This document shows, piece by piece, positions 34,330 to 42,914 of a DNA stretch of 64,000 nucleotides. The notes beneath the pieces are model-generated. The model was not told the DNA's origin. It saw only the letters and a program-made list of their open reading frames with translations, and made no database searches. Position 1 is the stretch's first letter. Each line of letters starts with the position of its first letter. This DNA comes from Chloroflexi bacterium UBA4733. Its GTDB lineage: Bacteria; Chloroflexota; UBA4733. Both the position numbers and the translations under genes were made by a program. The stretch lies in NCBI GenBank assembly GCA_002404055.1, contig DHIZ01000164.1, positions 15,103-79,102 on the forward strand, in the 5' to 3' direction.

Positions 34330-35694
34330 ATGGCAGTTGATCCCGGCGCAGCTCGTACCAACGTCGTCTTCATCCTGACCGACGATCAGGGACTGTGGGC
34401 GGCGGGCTGCTACGGCAATCCCGAAATTCGCACGCCGAACATCGACCGGCTGGCCGGGAGCGGCGTCCGGTTCCAGAACTTCTTTGTGGCGACGCCCGTC
34501 TGCTCTCCCAGCCGCGCCACCCTGCTGACGGGGCGCATTCCCTCGCAACACGGGGTCCACGACTGGCTCAAGGGAGGCAACGTCGGCCCCGACGCCATCC
34601 GCTACCTGGAAGGAGAGGTGACCTCCACCGATGTCCTGGCCCGCCATGGCTGGACCTGCGGCCTGAGCGGCAAATGGCACCTCGGTGACAGCCAGATCCC
34701 GCAGCACGGCTTTACCGACTGGTTCGTCCACCAGAGCGGCGGCGGACGCTACAACGATGCGCCGATGGTGCGCAACGGCCAGCTCGTCGACGAACCCGGT
34801 TACGTCACTGACCGCATCACGGACGAAGCGCTGGCGCTGTTGGACCGCTACGCCGGCGCCGGCGCTCCCTTCTACCTGAGCGTGCATTACACGGCGCCCC
34901 ACTCCCCCTGGACCGGCCACCCCCAGGCGATCGTGGATTCCTATGCTGACTGCCCGTTCGCCTCCTGTCCGCAGGAGGCGCGGCACCCCTGGGCAGGTGG
35001 CCTGACGGACCAGTGTCTGGGCAATCGGGAGATGCTGAAAGGCTATTTTGCCGCCGTGACGGCCATGGACGCCAACGTCGGACGCATCCTGGACAGACTG
35101 GAAGAGCGCGGCCTACGCCGGAACACGCTGGTCGTGTTCGTGAGCGACAATGGCTTCTCCTGCGGCCAGCACGGCTTCTGGGGCAAAGGCAACGGCACAA
35201 ACCCCCGCAACATGTACGAGAACTCCATCAAGGCGCCGGCCATCTTCAGTCAGCCAGGCACGATCCCCGCCGGGCGGGCCGAGGCCGCCCTCGTCTCCGC
35301 CTACGACGTGCTGCCCACGCTGCTCGATTCCCTCAACCTACCGATCCCAATGGGGCGCAATTTGCCTGGGCAGTCCTTTCTGCCACTCCTGCGCGGGGAG
35401 GCGATGCCGGAGCGCGAGCACATCGTCATCTTCGACGAGTATGGCCCGGTGCGCATGGTCCGCACGCACGATTGGAAATACGTCTACCGCCATGCCTACG
35501 GGCCACACGAACTCTACGACCTGCGCAACGACCCGGACGAGCGCCGCAACCTTGCCGGCGCCGCCGACCAGACCACCCGGATACGCGACCTCAAGGGCCG
35601 GCTGGAGGAGTGGTTCGCCCGCTACGTCGATCCGCGCCGAGATGGGTTGCGCCAGGACGGCACGGCGATGGGTCAGGTCGGGCGCTTGGACTGA
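34330..35694 (+). CDS. sulfatase family hydrolase, CSPSR type
   Basis: 454 residues, with GAGGAAG before the ATG. It starts NVVFILTDDQGLWAAGCYGN (metal-binding DD) and has the canonical Cys-type active site PVCSPSRATLLTGRIPSQHG, then GLSGKWHLGD, VHYTAPHSPW, VVFVSDNGFSCGQHGFWGKGN and a YDLRNDPDERRNLAG tail. Sulfatases of this type act on sulfated carbohydrates or related esters after Cys-to-formylglycine conversion; no maturase gene is seen here. No signal peptide is apparent. It is only distantly similar to the sulfatase at 28.1 kb. Confidence 0.94.
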   Translation: MAVDPGAARTNVVFILTDDQGLWAAGCYGNPEIRTPNIDRLAGSGVRFQNFFVATPVCSPSRATLLTGRIPSQHGVHDWLKGGNVGPDAIRYLEGEVTSTDVLARHGWTCGLSGKWHLGDSQIPQHGFTDWFVHQSGGGRYNDAPMVRNGQLVDEPGYVTDRITDEALALLDRYAGAGAPFYLSVHYTAPHSPWTGHPQAIVDSYADCPFASCPQEARHPWAGGLTDQCLGNREMLKGYFAAVTAMDANVGRILDRLEERGLRRNTLVVFVSDNGFSCGQHGFWGKGNGTNPRNMYENSIKAPAIFSQPGTIPAGRAEAALVSAYDVLPTLLDSLNLPIPMGRNLPGQSFLPLLRGEAMPEREHIVIFDEYGPVRMVRTHDWKYVYRHAYGPHELYDLRNDPDERRNLAGAADQTTRIRDLKGRLEEWFARYVDPRRDGLRQDGTAMGQVGRLD

Positions 35695-35864
35695 ACCCCC
35701 TCGGCTACCTGGCCGAAGCAACCTTTGCCCGCCGGAGCGGACGAAGTGTAGCCCCGCTACGGGTTCCCTGCCCGTGGGGCTCGGCAACGCTCCAGCGCTG
35801 CGAGGAGGGAGCGCGGCGTAACGGGCTTGGGCAGGTAGCCGGCGGCGCCGGGCCGGAGCGTCGG

Positions 35865-36192
35865 CAGGAAGGTTCGCCAGCGGCCGCAACTGCGCGATGG
35901 TGGCCACGAGCAGCTCGCGCAAACGCTCGCCCTGGTTGTCTGTACCCGACGGGAGCAACCAGTCCGCCAGGGGATGATGGCGCTTGAAAGGCAGATCGTA
36001 GAGATGCGCCAGCGCGTCCCGCAACGCTTGCTGGAACTCAGCAGGATAGGCTGGCGGCGGCTTGAACTGCACGTTTGGTTCCTGTGTCACGGTTGCCCCG
36101 TTATCAAAGACCTCTCCCTGGACCTGCATCATCGTGGCAAGGGTCAGTGACTGGCCAGCTTCGGCCCAATCGTACAGGACTTGCTCAAATAT
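35865..36192 (-). pseudogene. composite gene remnants (pepF piece and regulator N-terminus)
   Basis: A minus-strand frame first shows a ~32-residue pepF fragment at about 36097-36192 (FEQVLYDWAEAGQSLTLATMMQVQGEVFDNG), very close to residues FEQRLYDLAKAGQPLTLSTIMQVQSEVFERFYNG of the intact pepF nearby. It then runs into a different remnant at about 35865-36090 (AEFQQALRDALAHLYDLPF, then HPLADWLL and LRELLVATIAQLRPLA). I recall the latter as the start of a common Chloroflexota regulator family. The remaining part of the gap from 35695 shows nothing else. Confidence 0.6.
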
Positions 36193-36248
36193 GGAGCTTC
36201 GCCGGACCGGACGGCCACCTGATAGCGCTGCCCGCCGGAACGACACCG

Positions 36249-36674
36249 CTACACCGCTATGCCCTGACGCGCCGCCTTTGATCGCAGTCTGTACACGTAG
36301 ACGGGTACCATCGTACCGTCCGCTGCCATTGATTCCTGAAACCAGACGACGTCCGAATATGGCTCCTGCCAGGACCCTGCCGGCAACGCATTCCGGAGTT
36401 GCTCAACCCGAAGATCAGACGGAGCCGCCAATACAATATCCTCCAGCGGCATGTTGAGTTCCGGTACCTTCACCAGGGCGTGTTGCACTGCTTCATAGGC
36501 CGCCAGTAGTCCCAGCCCCTCCCGCTCTAACAACGAGAGGACGAGGCGCCAACGTCCTCGGCTTGCTGAAGGGTACCAAAAGCTATCGACAACGGAGAGT
36601 CCGACCTGCGGAAGTACATCCAGGAGATGCGCCCCACCCGGAAGGTTGGGGGCTACCAACGCTGCCTGAACCAT
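36249..36674 (-). CDS. HEPN-partner protein, copy 2
   Basis: 141 residues from ATG 36674; its start overlaps the end of the HEPN fragment upstream. It reads AALVAPNLPGGAHLLDVLPQ, SVVDSFWYPSASRGRWRLVL, AAYEAVQHALVKVPELNMPL, and ends VPVYVYRLRSKAARQGIAV with a TAG. This copy is full length, unlike copy 1 which lost the stop. The fold looks like alternating strand and helix with a Trp-rich middle. The family is known as an uncharacterised neighbour of HEPN proteins (from memory). It may be the antitoxin or a regulator of HEPN; not shown. Confidence 0.65.
   Translation of the reverse strand: MVQAALVAPNLPGGAHLLDVLPQVGLSVVDSFWYPSASRGRWRLVLSLLEREGLGLLAAYEAVQHALVKVPELNMPLEDIVLAAPSDLRVEQLRNALPAGSWQEPYSDVVWFQESMAADGTMVPVYVYRLRSKAARQGIAV
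36251..36674. repeat. duplicated 0.42-kb segment, copy 2
   Basis: Direct-repeat partner of 29711-30133, roughly 90% identical over the whole length. Identity ends at the partner gene's start codon on one side and two bases before the stop on the other, apart from the last HEPN codons. Confidence 0.85.
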
Positions 36675-36870
36675 TCCAATACCCCTTCCTGCGAATCCCC
36701 GATCGCCTGGCACAAGACACGCGCGTCTTGCGCCGTTGGACGTGAATACCGGCTCTCTTCTGACCAGTCCTCCACCGTCGCCCAGTAGCGAGCGAAAGCC
36801 GAACCCGGCGATGCTGCTGCTCGCAACGACTGTTCCAGATCGGCTGCCTGTAACAGTGTACCAATTCGTG
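36653..36870 (-). pseudogene. C-terminal half of a HEPN protein, copy 2
   Basis: An open frame with no start codon reads GTLLQAADLEQSLRAAAS, FARYWATVEDWSEESRYS, then DARVLCQAIGDSQEGVLEWF and ends RQRW with a TAG at 36653-36655. This is the second half of the same family whose first half is in copy 1 (30109-30333). The N-terminal half is missing and the sequence abuts the stop of pepF. The last residues are shared by both copies. Confidence 0.7.
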
Positions 36871-36886
36871 GCGGCGATTTCGGCCG

Positions 36887-38707
36887 TCAGGCAAACCCAC
36901 GCTCCAACTCCTCCACCAGGCTGCCGAAGTAGGCCACGGCGCGGCGGATCGGCTCGGGGTTGGTCAGGTCCACGCCGGCCATGCGCATCAGCTCGATCGG
37001 CGGCAAGGCGCCGCCGGCTTTGAGGGTGCGCAGCCAGCGCTCCACGGCCGGTTGGCCCTCCTGGTGGATCGCCTCGGCGATGCTGTGGGAACAGGAGAGG
37101 CCGGCGGCGTAGGTGTAGGGGTAGAGGCCGATATAGAAGTGTGGCTGCTGCGCCCAGTAGAGGCGCGCCGCATCGTCCACAACCACGGAGCCATTGTAGA
37201 AACGCTCGAAGACCTCGCTCTGCACCTGCATGATGGTGGAGAGGGTGAGCGGCTGGCCCGCTTTGGCCAGGTCGTAGAGGCGCTGCTCAAAATGCGCCTC
37301 CAATAGATGCGTCACCATGTTGTGGGTGAACGTGCCGAGCGATTGCAAGATCAGCCAGCGGCGTAGCCGCGCATCCGTCGTGCGCGCCAGGACGTGACGG
37401 CTCAGGATCATCTCGTTGGCGGTCGATGGCGCTTCCACAAAGAAGAGGGCGGTGCGGGTGTTGCTGATCACCTGGTTACGGCTGGAGAGCATGCCGTGGC
37501 CGGCGTGGCCGAGCTCGTGGGCCAGGATGAAGGTGCTGCGCAGGTTGTCGCGCCATGTGGTGAAGACATAGGGGTGAACGCCGTAGATGGTGGCGCAAAA
37601 GGCGCCGGACCGCTTGCCAAGGTTCTCGGCGCGATCCACCCAGCGGTCACGGAACGCCGCCGCCAGGATGGCGTCGTACTCGTCGCCCAACACCGCCAGC
37701 CCCTCGCGGATCGTCCGTTCGCTCTCCGCGAAGCTGGTGACCGGCTCGTAGGCGGGGTCCAGCGGCGCCTCCACATCGTAGCGGTACACGGTGTCCAGAC
37801 CCAGCACGCGCTGCTTCAAGCGCATGAGCCGGCGGTAGTGTGGCGCGATCTCGTCGTGGACGACGTTGAGCACGTTACGGTAGACGGCCTCCGGCACCTG
37901 CTGCCCTTCCAGCAGCATCTCGGTGGCGGAGTGGTAACGGCGCAGTTTGGCGAGGGTGACGTTGCGGCGGATGACGGTGCTCAAGGTGGTAGCCAGCGTT
38001 GCTTTGTGCTGCCCGATGCCGGCGGCCAGCGACAGGTAGCCTCGGCGGCGCAGTTCCCGATCCGGCGCCTGCGCCTGACCAAAGACGTAGGCGGCGATGG
38101 AGACGGGATGCTCCGCACCGTCGGCGCCGCGCACCGGTACACAGGTCAGATCGACAGCGGTGGCCTGGCCCCAAATCGTCGACGGCGCCTCCAGCACCTC
38201 GCCCAGCGCCGCCAGCGTCTGCTCGGTCTCCGGCGCCAACTGGTGGGGGCGGTCCCGCAGCAACAGTTCCAGTTGCAACCGGTACGCAGCAAGGGCCGGC
38301 TCGCCGGCCAGGTAGCCTTCGATCACCCCGTCCGGCAAGGCGCTCAGTTCCGAATCAAGGAAGGAAAGCGCCGCTCCGACCTGTGCCGCCAGCGCCGTGG
38401 CACGGGAGGATGTGGCCTGAGCCTGCGGCGAGAGGCCGTCGGTGGAGACACCCAACCGGGCGTAGCCGCCGAGCTTGGCCATACTGGCCAGGACAGCATC
38501 GCGCGCTTGCAAGCAGGCCAGCAAGGTCGCTCCGCCCTCAGCGAGGCGGCCCCGGAACTGTGTCACAGCCGCGACCTGGCCGTCTAGTCGGCCCAGGTCC
38601 GCCTCCCACGCAGGGAGATCGGCGAAGATATCGCCGAGGTTCCAGGTTTGTTCGAGGGGGATCTGGTCGCGCGTCGGCAGGGTAGTCACGATGGCGGGTC
38701 TCCTCAT
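36887..38707 (-). CDS. pepF: oligoendopeptidase F (M3B metallopeptidase)
   Basis: About 606 residues from ATG 38707 (RRPAIVTTLPTRDQIPLEQTWNLGDIF); an upstream ATG at 38767 adds 20 unlikely residues. The helical N-terminal PepF domain is followed by the M3 catalytic core with the zinc motif FILAHELGHAGHG (HExxH) and a downstream Glu in FFVEAPSTANEM. The C-terminus contains FYIGLYPYTYAAGLSCSHSIA. It is a cytoplasmic zinc peptidase that cleaves short peptides. Length and motifs are normal. A small duplicated piece of this gene lies 0.7 kb downstream at about 36.1 kb. Confidence 0.95.
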   Translation of the reverse strand: MRRPAIVTTLPTRDQIPLEQTWNLGDIFADLPAWEADLGRLDGQVAAVTQFRGRLAEGGATLLACLQARDAVLASMAKLGGYARLGVSTDGLSPQAQATSSRATALAAQVGAALSFLDSELSALPDGVIEGYLAGEPALAAYRLQLELLLRDRPHQLAPETEQTLAALGEVLEAPSTIWGQATAVDLTCVPVRGADGAEHPVSIAAYVFGQAQAPDRELRRRGYLSLAAGIGQHKATLATTLSTVIRRNVTLAKLRRYHSATEMLLEGQQVPEAVYRNVLNVVHDEIAPHYRRLMRLKQRVLGLDTVYRYDVEAPLDPAYEPVTSFAESERTIREGLAVLGDEYDAILAAAFRDRWVDRAENLGKRSGAFCATIYGVHPYVFTTWRDNLRSTFILAHELGHAGHGMLSSRNQVISNTRTALFFVEAPSTANEMILSRHVLARTTDARLRRWLILQSLGTFTHNMVTHLLEAHFEQRLYDLAKAGQPLTLSTIMQVQSEVFERFYNGSVVVDDAARLYWAQQPHFYIGLYPYTYAAGLSCSHSIAEAIHQEGQPAVERWLRTLKAGGALPPIELMRMAGVDLTNPEPIRRAVAYFGSLVEELERGFA

Positions 38708-38842
38708 GTTCGTGTCGGTCTGGAAAGTATGACCATCCTGATCGCTGATGGCGAATTGCCCCATCAAGACGTGCGCTTTCGCAGCCGGGTATCATTCTGT
38801 GAACAGAGATCCACTATGTGTTAGCGGAGTGAGGAGCGTGCG

Positions 38843-39082
38843 TTGGCCACGATAGATGCACCAACCGTCACCGTCGGAGCGCGGGTCCCGCGGGAGTTGC
38901 GCGATGACCTGGATCGCCTGGTACAGGCCACGGGCAGGAACAGGAATACTCTGGTCGAGGAGGCCATCCGCCGCTTTGTCGCAGTCGAGCAGTGGCAGCT
39001 TGCCGACATTGAGGCGGGCATCCAAGACGCCGACGCTGACGACTTTGCCACCGCCGAGGAAGTGGAGGCAACCTTTCGCTAG
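38843..39082 (+). CDS. ribbon-helix-helix (CopG-like) protein
   Basis: 79 residues from a TTG start preceded by GTGAGGAG. The RHH fold is clear: VTVGARVPRELRDDLDRLVQATGRNRNTLVEEAIRRFVAVEQWQ. The acidic tail IEAGIQDADADDFATAEEVEATF is like those of ParD/CopG antitoxins that wrap a RelE/ParE toxin. The following 180 bp (39083-39266) should hold the toxin, but only short pieces are found, such as an ATG at 39127 beginning MQVQWTRS, which resembles a RelE-type start that soon breaks. So this may be an orphan antitoxin or transcriptional repressor. Confidence 0.8.
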   Translation: MATIDAPTVTVGARVPRELRDDLDRLVQATGRNRNTLVEEAIRRFVAVEQWQLADIEAGIQDADADDFATAEEVEATFR

Positions 39083-39266
39083 TACGCGGCGTATCGGGAC
39101 CAGGACGGGGAACGACGCGCCGGGTAATGCAGGTCCAGTGGACCCGCTCCGTGGCCAGATGGTGCAAATCATCACCGTCCATGACACACGGCAGGCATGG
39201 CCGACGGATTGGCGGGACGCATGAGCGAGGCAGGCGCGTTGCGGCCGCCCGCACCGCTCTCCGCCG

Positions 39267-39692
39267 TCACGCCACGGAGCGAGCGACCTCAATCGGGTGC
39301 AGTTGGGCGATAAGCGCGGGCAGCGAGCGCAGACCAAGGTTGATCGACTGCACGGCGCCGCCGGGGGCGACGACAACAGTGGCCGGAACGGTGGCGATGC
39401 CGAGGGCATCGGCCAAATCGGCCTGGGCAGCGGCGTCTACCTTCACGAGCGTAATGGGTTCGCGCTGTGAAAGCTGATCGAGGATCAGCGCCTGCTGCCG
39501 GCAGGAGCCGCAATGGGGGCCGTAGAAATAGAGAATGCCGCCCGCATCCGCCTTAAAGCGGGGCAGTAACGCAGTGGGCAGCATTCGCCCCTCGATCGCG
39601 GCGATGCGCGCGCGGGTGCGACCCCGCACGATCAGCGCCATCGCCCCGGTTGCGGCGAGGAGCACCAGTACAACGATGGCGCGTTCCAACAT
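39267..39692 (-). CDS. membrane-anchored thioredoxin-like protein
   Basis: 141 residues. An N-terminal transmembrane helix (AIVVLVLLAATGAMALIV, about 5-22) is followed by a thioredoxin fold with YFYGPHCGSCRQQALILDQL, giving a CGSC redox pair, and the cis-Pro strand GIATVPATVVV. The active-site dipeptide GS is unusual (CGPC is common). It is likely anchored with the domain outside the membrane, in disulfide exchange. It is in line with the DUF4395 gene, 65 bp apart; DUF4395 proteins often accompany thioredoxin-like proteins. Confidence 0.9.
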   Translation of the reverse strand: MLERAIVVLVLLAATGAMALIVRGRTRARIAAIEGRMLPTALLPRFKADAGGILYFYGPHCGSCRQQALILDQLSQREPITLVKVDAAAQADLADALGIATVPATVVVAPGGAVQSINLGLRSLPALIAQLHPIEVARSVA

Positions 39693-39757
39693 CAGCGAGA
39701 ACTCACAGTCCTTCCGGCCCTCAACCTACCGAACCGGTAGGTCACGACACAGAGCAT

Positions 39758-40165
39758 TCAAAGATCGAAGACGGCATCAAGCAAGATCATGATGCCCATA
39801 GCCGCCACGAACAGCCAGGCCCAGAGCAGGCTCAGGCCGAGAAGCAGGGCGCTGACCAACAGGACGACCCCACCCAGCACCCGGGCGATGCGTCGGGTCG
39901 CATGATCCTCCTGTACCTCACGCCGCTTCAGGATGCCCGCCGGTTCCAACACGCGCCAGTTGATCTGCCGGAAGATGTCCGCCGGCCACCAGAAGCGGCC
40001 CAGCAACAGCACAGCCCCCACCAGCGCGACGAGCCAGAGGCCGCTGCGCGCACCCAGGATAAAGCCGAGCGCCAGGAGGGCCACGCAGACGCCCTGGTGG
40101 AACTTCCGGGCAGTGACATCGAAGCTTTCCGCCAGGCGGACCACCTCCTTCGTCAAACTAGACAT
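39758..40165 (-). CDS. DUF4395 membrane protein
   Basis: 135 residues with four hydrophobic helices: two near 27-62 (VCVALLALGFILGA, LWLVALVGAVLLLGRF) and two near 98-130 (GGVVLLVSALLLGLSLLWAWLFVAAMGIMILLDAV). This length and arrangement fits DUF4395, known as a neighbour of thioredoxin/rhodanese genes, function unknown. Its ATG overlaps the TAA of the receiver gene (TAATG), so all three may be one operon: receiver, DUF4395, thioredoxin-like. Confidence 0.8.
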   Translation of the reverse strand: MSSLTKEVVRLAESFDVTARKFHQGVCVALLALGFILGARSGLWLVALVGAVLLLGRFWWPADIFRQINWRVLEPAGILKRREVQEDHATRRIARVLGGVVLLVSALLLGLSLLWAWLFVAAMGIMILLDAVFDL

Positions 40166-40587
40166 TAGTAAGTAGTATACTTGACTTTCCCGTTTATTGG
40201 TTGAGGAGCAGGGGATTCAGCCGTGTGTACTTGAACCCAGTGTTCCACCGTCAGCAGCAGCGCTTCGGTGTCGAAGGGCTTCAAGACCACCTCTACCGGC
40301 GCGATTTCCGCGATCTCGTCCCGCCGCCGTTCCGCCGTCATGACGATGATCAGCGCGTTGGCGTCGGCGCTCTGCCGGTAGGCTTGCGCAAAGGCGAGGC
40401 CATCCATCACCGGCATCCGCAGATCCAGCAGGATGACGCACGGATCGGCCACCTCTAGCGCCCCCAGCGCGACGGCGCCGTTGGCGGCCGTGTATACCCT
40501 ATAGCCTTCGTCGGTCAGGACGGCTTCCAGTAGCGTCCGTACCACCGTCGTGTCCTCCACAACAAGCACGCGACGGCTCAGGCACAT
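40165..40587 (-). CDS. single-domain response regulator (receiver only)
   Basis: About 140 residues from ATG 40587; the open frame extends further upstream to 40767 without support. The receiver is complete: VLVVEDTTVVRTLLEAVLTDEGY, phospho-acceptor Asp in VILLDLRMPVMDG, IVMTAERR and VVLKPFD with Lys. No output domain follows, only a short polar tail. It is a CheY-like stand-alone receiver. It is divergent from the flavin-dependent oxidoreductase gene. Confidence 0.9.
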   Translation of the reverse strand: MCLSRRVLVVEDTTVVRTLLEAVLTDEGYRVYTAANGAVALGALEVADPCVILLDLRMPVMDGLAFAQAYRQSADANALIIVMTAERRRDEIAEIAPVEVVLKPFDTEALLLTVEHWVQVHTAESPAPQPINGKVKYTTY

Positions 40588-40765
40588 CGGTCGATTCCAT
40601 CCACTTGTCGTTCTTTCCCTGACGATGGAATGCACAGGCTGTGCCAGGCCAGGAATTGACGCTACCGCCGCCGCTGAAATCGCCGTCCTGAGATTCCCGG
40701 CAGGACCGCGAAGGAAGTATGATTCAGCGGGAAACCACCGTAGAGAGCGTGAGAATGGCGGCGCC

Positions 40766-41800
40766 ATGGAATTTGCCCTGACCTACCACGTGGAAGGCCC
40801 GGCGGAGCAGCCGTCGTCCGAGGTCTACGCCGACGTGGAGCGGCAGGTGGTACACGCTGAAGCACTCGGCTTTGCGCACGTCTGGTTCTCCGAACACCAT
40901 TTCCACGTCCACCATGGTCACCTGCCGGCGCCGCTCGCCTTCGCCACCTACCTGGCCGGCCGGACGCGGAAGATCGGGCTGGGCAGCGCCGTAGTCTGCA
41001 TCAACCTGCACCAGCCGCTGATCATCGCCGAACAGATCGCGCTGCTCGACGTCCTGAGCGGCGGGCGTAGCTCCGTTGGGCTGGGCAGCGGCAGTACACC
41101 GGCGGAGTTTGCGGCCCTGGGGGCAAGCGCGGAGGAACGGCACGCGCGCCTGGCCGAAGCGCTTGACATCCTGGAGCTAGCCTGGAGCGGCCAGCCGTTT
41201 GCCTACGCCGGCCGCTTTGTGCAGATACCTGATCCGGTCCGCGTCCTCCCACAACCAACGCGGCCATTGTTCCCAACGCTCTGGTTGGCCGCCAACAGCC
41301 CGGCTTCGGCCACCCTCGCCGGTAGCCGAGGACTCAAGCTTATGCTCTCCCGCGAGCGATCCAACCAGGAACTGCGTACCCTCCACGCCGCCTACCGCGC
41401 TGGACGCGAGCAGGCGGGGCTGCCGCCGGATGCCGGCATGGTGTCGGCCAGCCGCGCCATGTACGTCGGCGAAAACGACGCCACCGCCTGGCGAGAAGCG
41501 AGCGAAGCAATCTGGCTCTTGAACACGCGCATGCGCCGCGAGCGCGCCGCGATAGCCGCGCTGCCGGTGCCGCAGAGCATCCAGGAAGCCGCCGAGCAGG
41601 TGCAGTTCGTGGTAGGCGGTCCTGAACGATGCCGGGCCTCGGTCCAGGAACTGCTGGACGTGCTACCTTTCGACGTCTTCAACCTCCAGCCGCGCTGGGC
41701 TGGTCTCACTGTCGAGCAGGTAGAGGCCTCCTTGCGCCGCTTCGCTGAGGCTGTCGCACCGGCATTTCAGGCAGGAGCCAGGGCGGGCGGCAAGGCGTGA
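40766..41800 (+). CDS. LLM-class flavin-dependent oxidoreductase
   Basis: 344 residues from ATG 40766. It has the luciferase-like TIM-barrel pattern: FALTYHVEG, VVHAEALGFAHVWFSEHHFH, GLGSAVVCINLHQPLIIAEQIALLDVLSGGRSSVGLGSG and RHARLAEALDILELAWSG. The FMN/F420 type cannot be decided from sequence. Such proteins oxidise a small substrate with reduced flavin and O2 or F420. No reductase is encoded next to it. The C-terminal region (FVVGGPERCRASVQELLD) is the usual GGP-type ending. Confidence 0.9.
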   Translation: MEFALTYHVEGPAEQPSSEVYADVERQVVHAEALGFAHVWFSEHHFHVHHGHLPAPLAFATYLAGRTRKIGLGSAVVCINLHQPLIIAEQIALLDVLSGGRSSVGLGSGSTPAEFAALGASAEERHARLAEALDILELAWSGQPFAYAGRFVQIPDPVRVLPQPTRPLFPTLWLAANSPASATLAGSRGLKLMLSRERSNQELRTLHAAYRAGREQAGLPPDAGMVSASRAMYVGENDATAWREASEAIWLLNTRMRRERAAIAALPVPQSIQEAAEQVQFVVGGPERCRASVQELLDVLPFDVFNLQPRWAGLTVEQVEASLRRFAEAVAPAFQAGARAGGKA

Positions 41801-41957
41801 CATAGAGAGTGCAGTTTTCCCAAGCCAAGGATGACACTGATTGCACACTCTCTTGTCTCCGGCAGCCTTGCTCGTTGTCCGCCGATAGCCTATGCTGCAG
41901 TTGTCCCGTCCGGTAACTGGGACGAGAGCGCCATCGCACGTCAGGAGGAGGTAGCGT

Positions 41958-42251
41958 ATGCCCATCTACGTCGGACTGTATAAGTTCACGGAGGAAGGTA
42001 GGCAACAGGTCAAGACGTTCGCCGACCGGATGGACGCGGCCAGGGCGTCTGCCGAGAAACTTGGCATAACGGTGCTGGGGCAGTATGTGACGATGGGCGA
42101 ATATGATGCCGTCACCATCGTTGAGGCGCCGGACGATGCCACAGTGGCCAAGGCCGCGGCGCAAATTCTGGCGCGCGGGCACACCGTCTCCGTGACTATG
42201 CGTGCCTTTACGCCCGATGAGTTCCGAACGATCACGCGAGACCTACGCTGA
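41958..42251 (+). CDS. GYD domain protein
   Basis: 97 residues, with AGGAGG before the ATG. The fold is the small ferredoxin-like GYD family: IYVGLYKFTEEGRQQVK, LGQYVTMGEYDAVTIVEAPDDATVAKAA, then TVSVTMRAFTPDEF. The GYD triad reads EYD here. Function of the family is not established; it is usually encoded singly. Confidence 0.85.
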   Translation: MPIYVGLYKFTEEGRQQVKTFADRMDAARASAEKLGITVLGQYVTMGEYDAVTIVEAPDDATVAKAAAQILARGHTVSVTMRAFTPDEFRTITRDLR

Positions 42252-42401
42252 CCCGCGTCCCGGGACGATAGCCGCTTCCCTCACGGGAACACCGCCAACC
42301 GCGAGCAGCAGCATTGGCCAGACTGCCGCAGGCTTGAAACAGACGAATCATGTACGCCACCGGAGCGAGTGTCCTCACGGCTTCATGGAGCACAGCCGGT
42401 G

Positions 42402-42914
42402 ATGCAGGCTACCGATGTATTGCAGATCGCCACGTGTCTGCATACAGGCGGCGTCGAAATCTGGCTCGATGGCGGCTGGGGCATTGACGCCCTCATCGGC
42501 GAGGAAAGCCGGACGCATGACGATGTCGATATGGTGCTGGCGCTCAACCAGACGGATCGCGCCATCACCGCGCTGGGCGCCCTGGGCTTCGTCGTGGCGG
42601 AGGACCTTCGTCCCACGCGCCTGGTGCTTCGTGACCTCGCCGGCCGCCAGGTGGATATGCATCCGGTGACCTTTGACGCCGACGGCACCGGCTGGCAACG
42701 GGGAGCCGCCCCGGACCGCAGCGATTGTCCGTATCCGGCGAGTGGCTTCACCACCGGCGCCGTTGCCGGTCAGCCGATCGGTTGCCTCAGTGCGACGGTC
42801 CAGCTCGCCCATCACACGGGCTACCCGCCGGACGCCAAGGACTGGCAGGACATGCAGCTCCTGTACACGCGGCTCGGCATGGATCCCCCAGCACCGTATA
42901 AACAGCAGGAATAA
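42402..42914 (+). CDS. nucleotidyltransferase, lincosamide/aminoglycoside type
   Basis: 170 residues from ATG 42402. The nucleotidyltransferase signature is IWLDGGWGIDALIGEESRTHDDVDMVL (GGW-x-x-D, then DD-x-D), followed by LVLRDLAGRQVDMHPVTFD. This matches the small Lnu/LinA-like and aminoglycoside 2''-nucleotidyltransferase group, which adenylylates antibiotics. The protein is full length for that group (about 160-190). A role in antibiotic resistance is possible but many environmental members have unknown substrates. It sits alone, with about 280 bp of featureless DNA after it. Confidence 0.8.
   Translation: MQATDVLQIATCLHTGGVEIWLDGGWGIDALIGEESRTHDDVDMVLALNQTDRAITALGALGFVVAEDLRPTRLVLRDLAGRQVDMHPVTFDADGTGWQRGAAPDRSDCPYPASGFTTGAVAGQPIGCLSATVQLAHHTGYPPDAKDWQDMQLLYTRLGMDPPAPYKQQE

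Noticed and set aside
37394..38587. A 397-codon plus-strand frame opposite pepF
   Set aside because: Shadow of the pepF gene; composition (His, Gln, Gly, Val) is typical of antisense frames and no motif is seen.
39083..39266. A RelE/ParE toxin after the ribbon-helix-helix gene
   Set aside because: Only the first few residues (MQVQWTRS) look right; no full toxin frame exists, so no gene is called.
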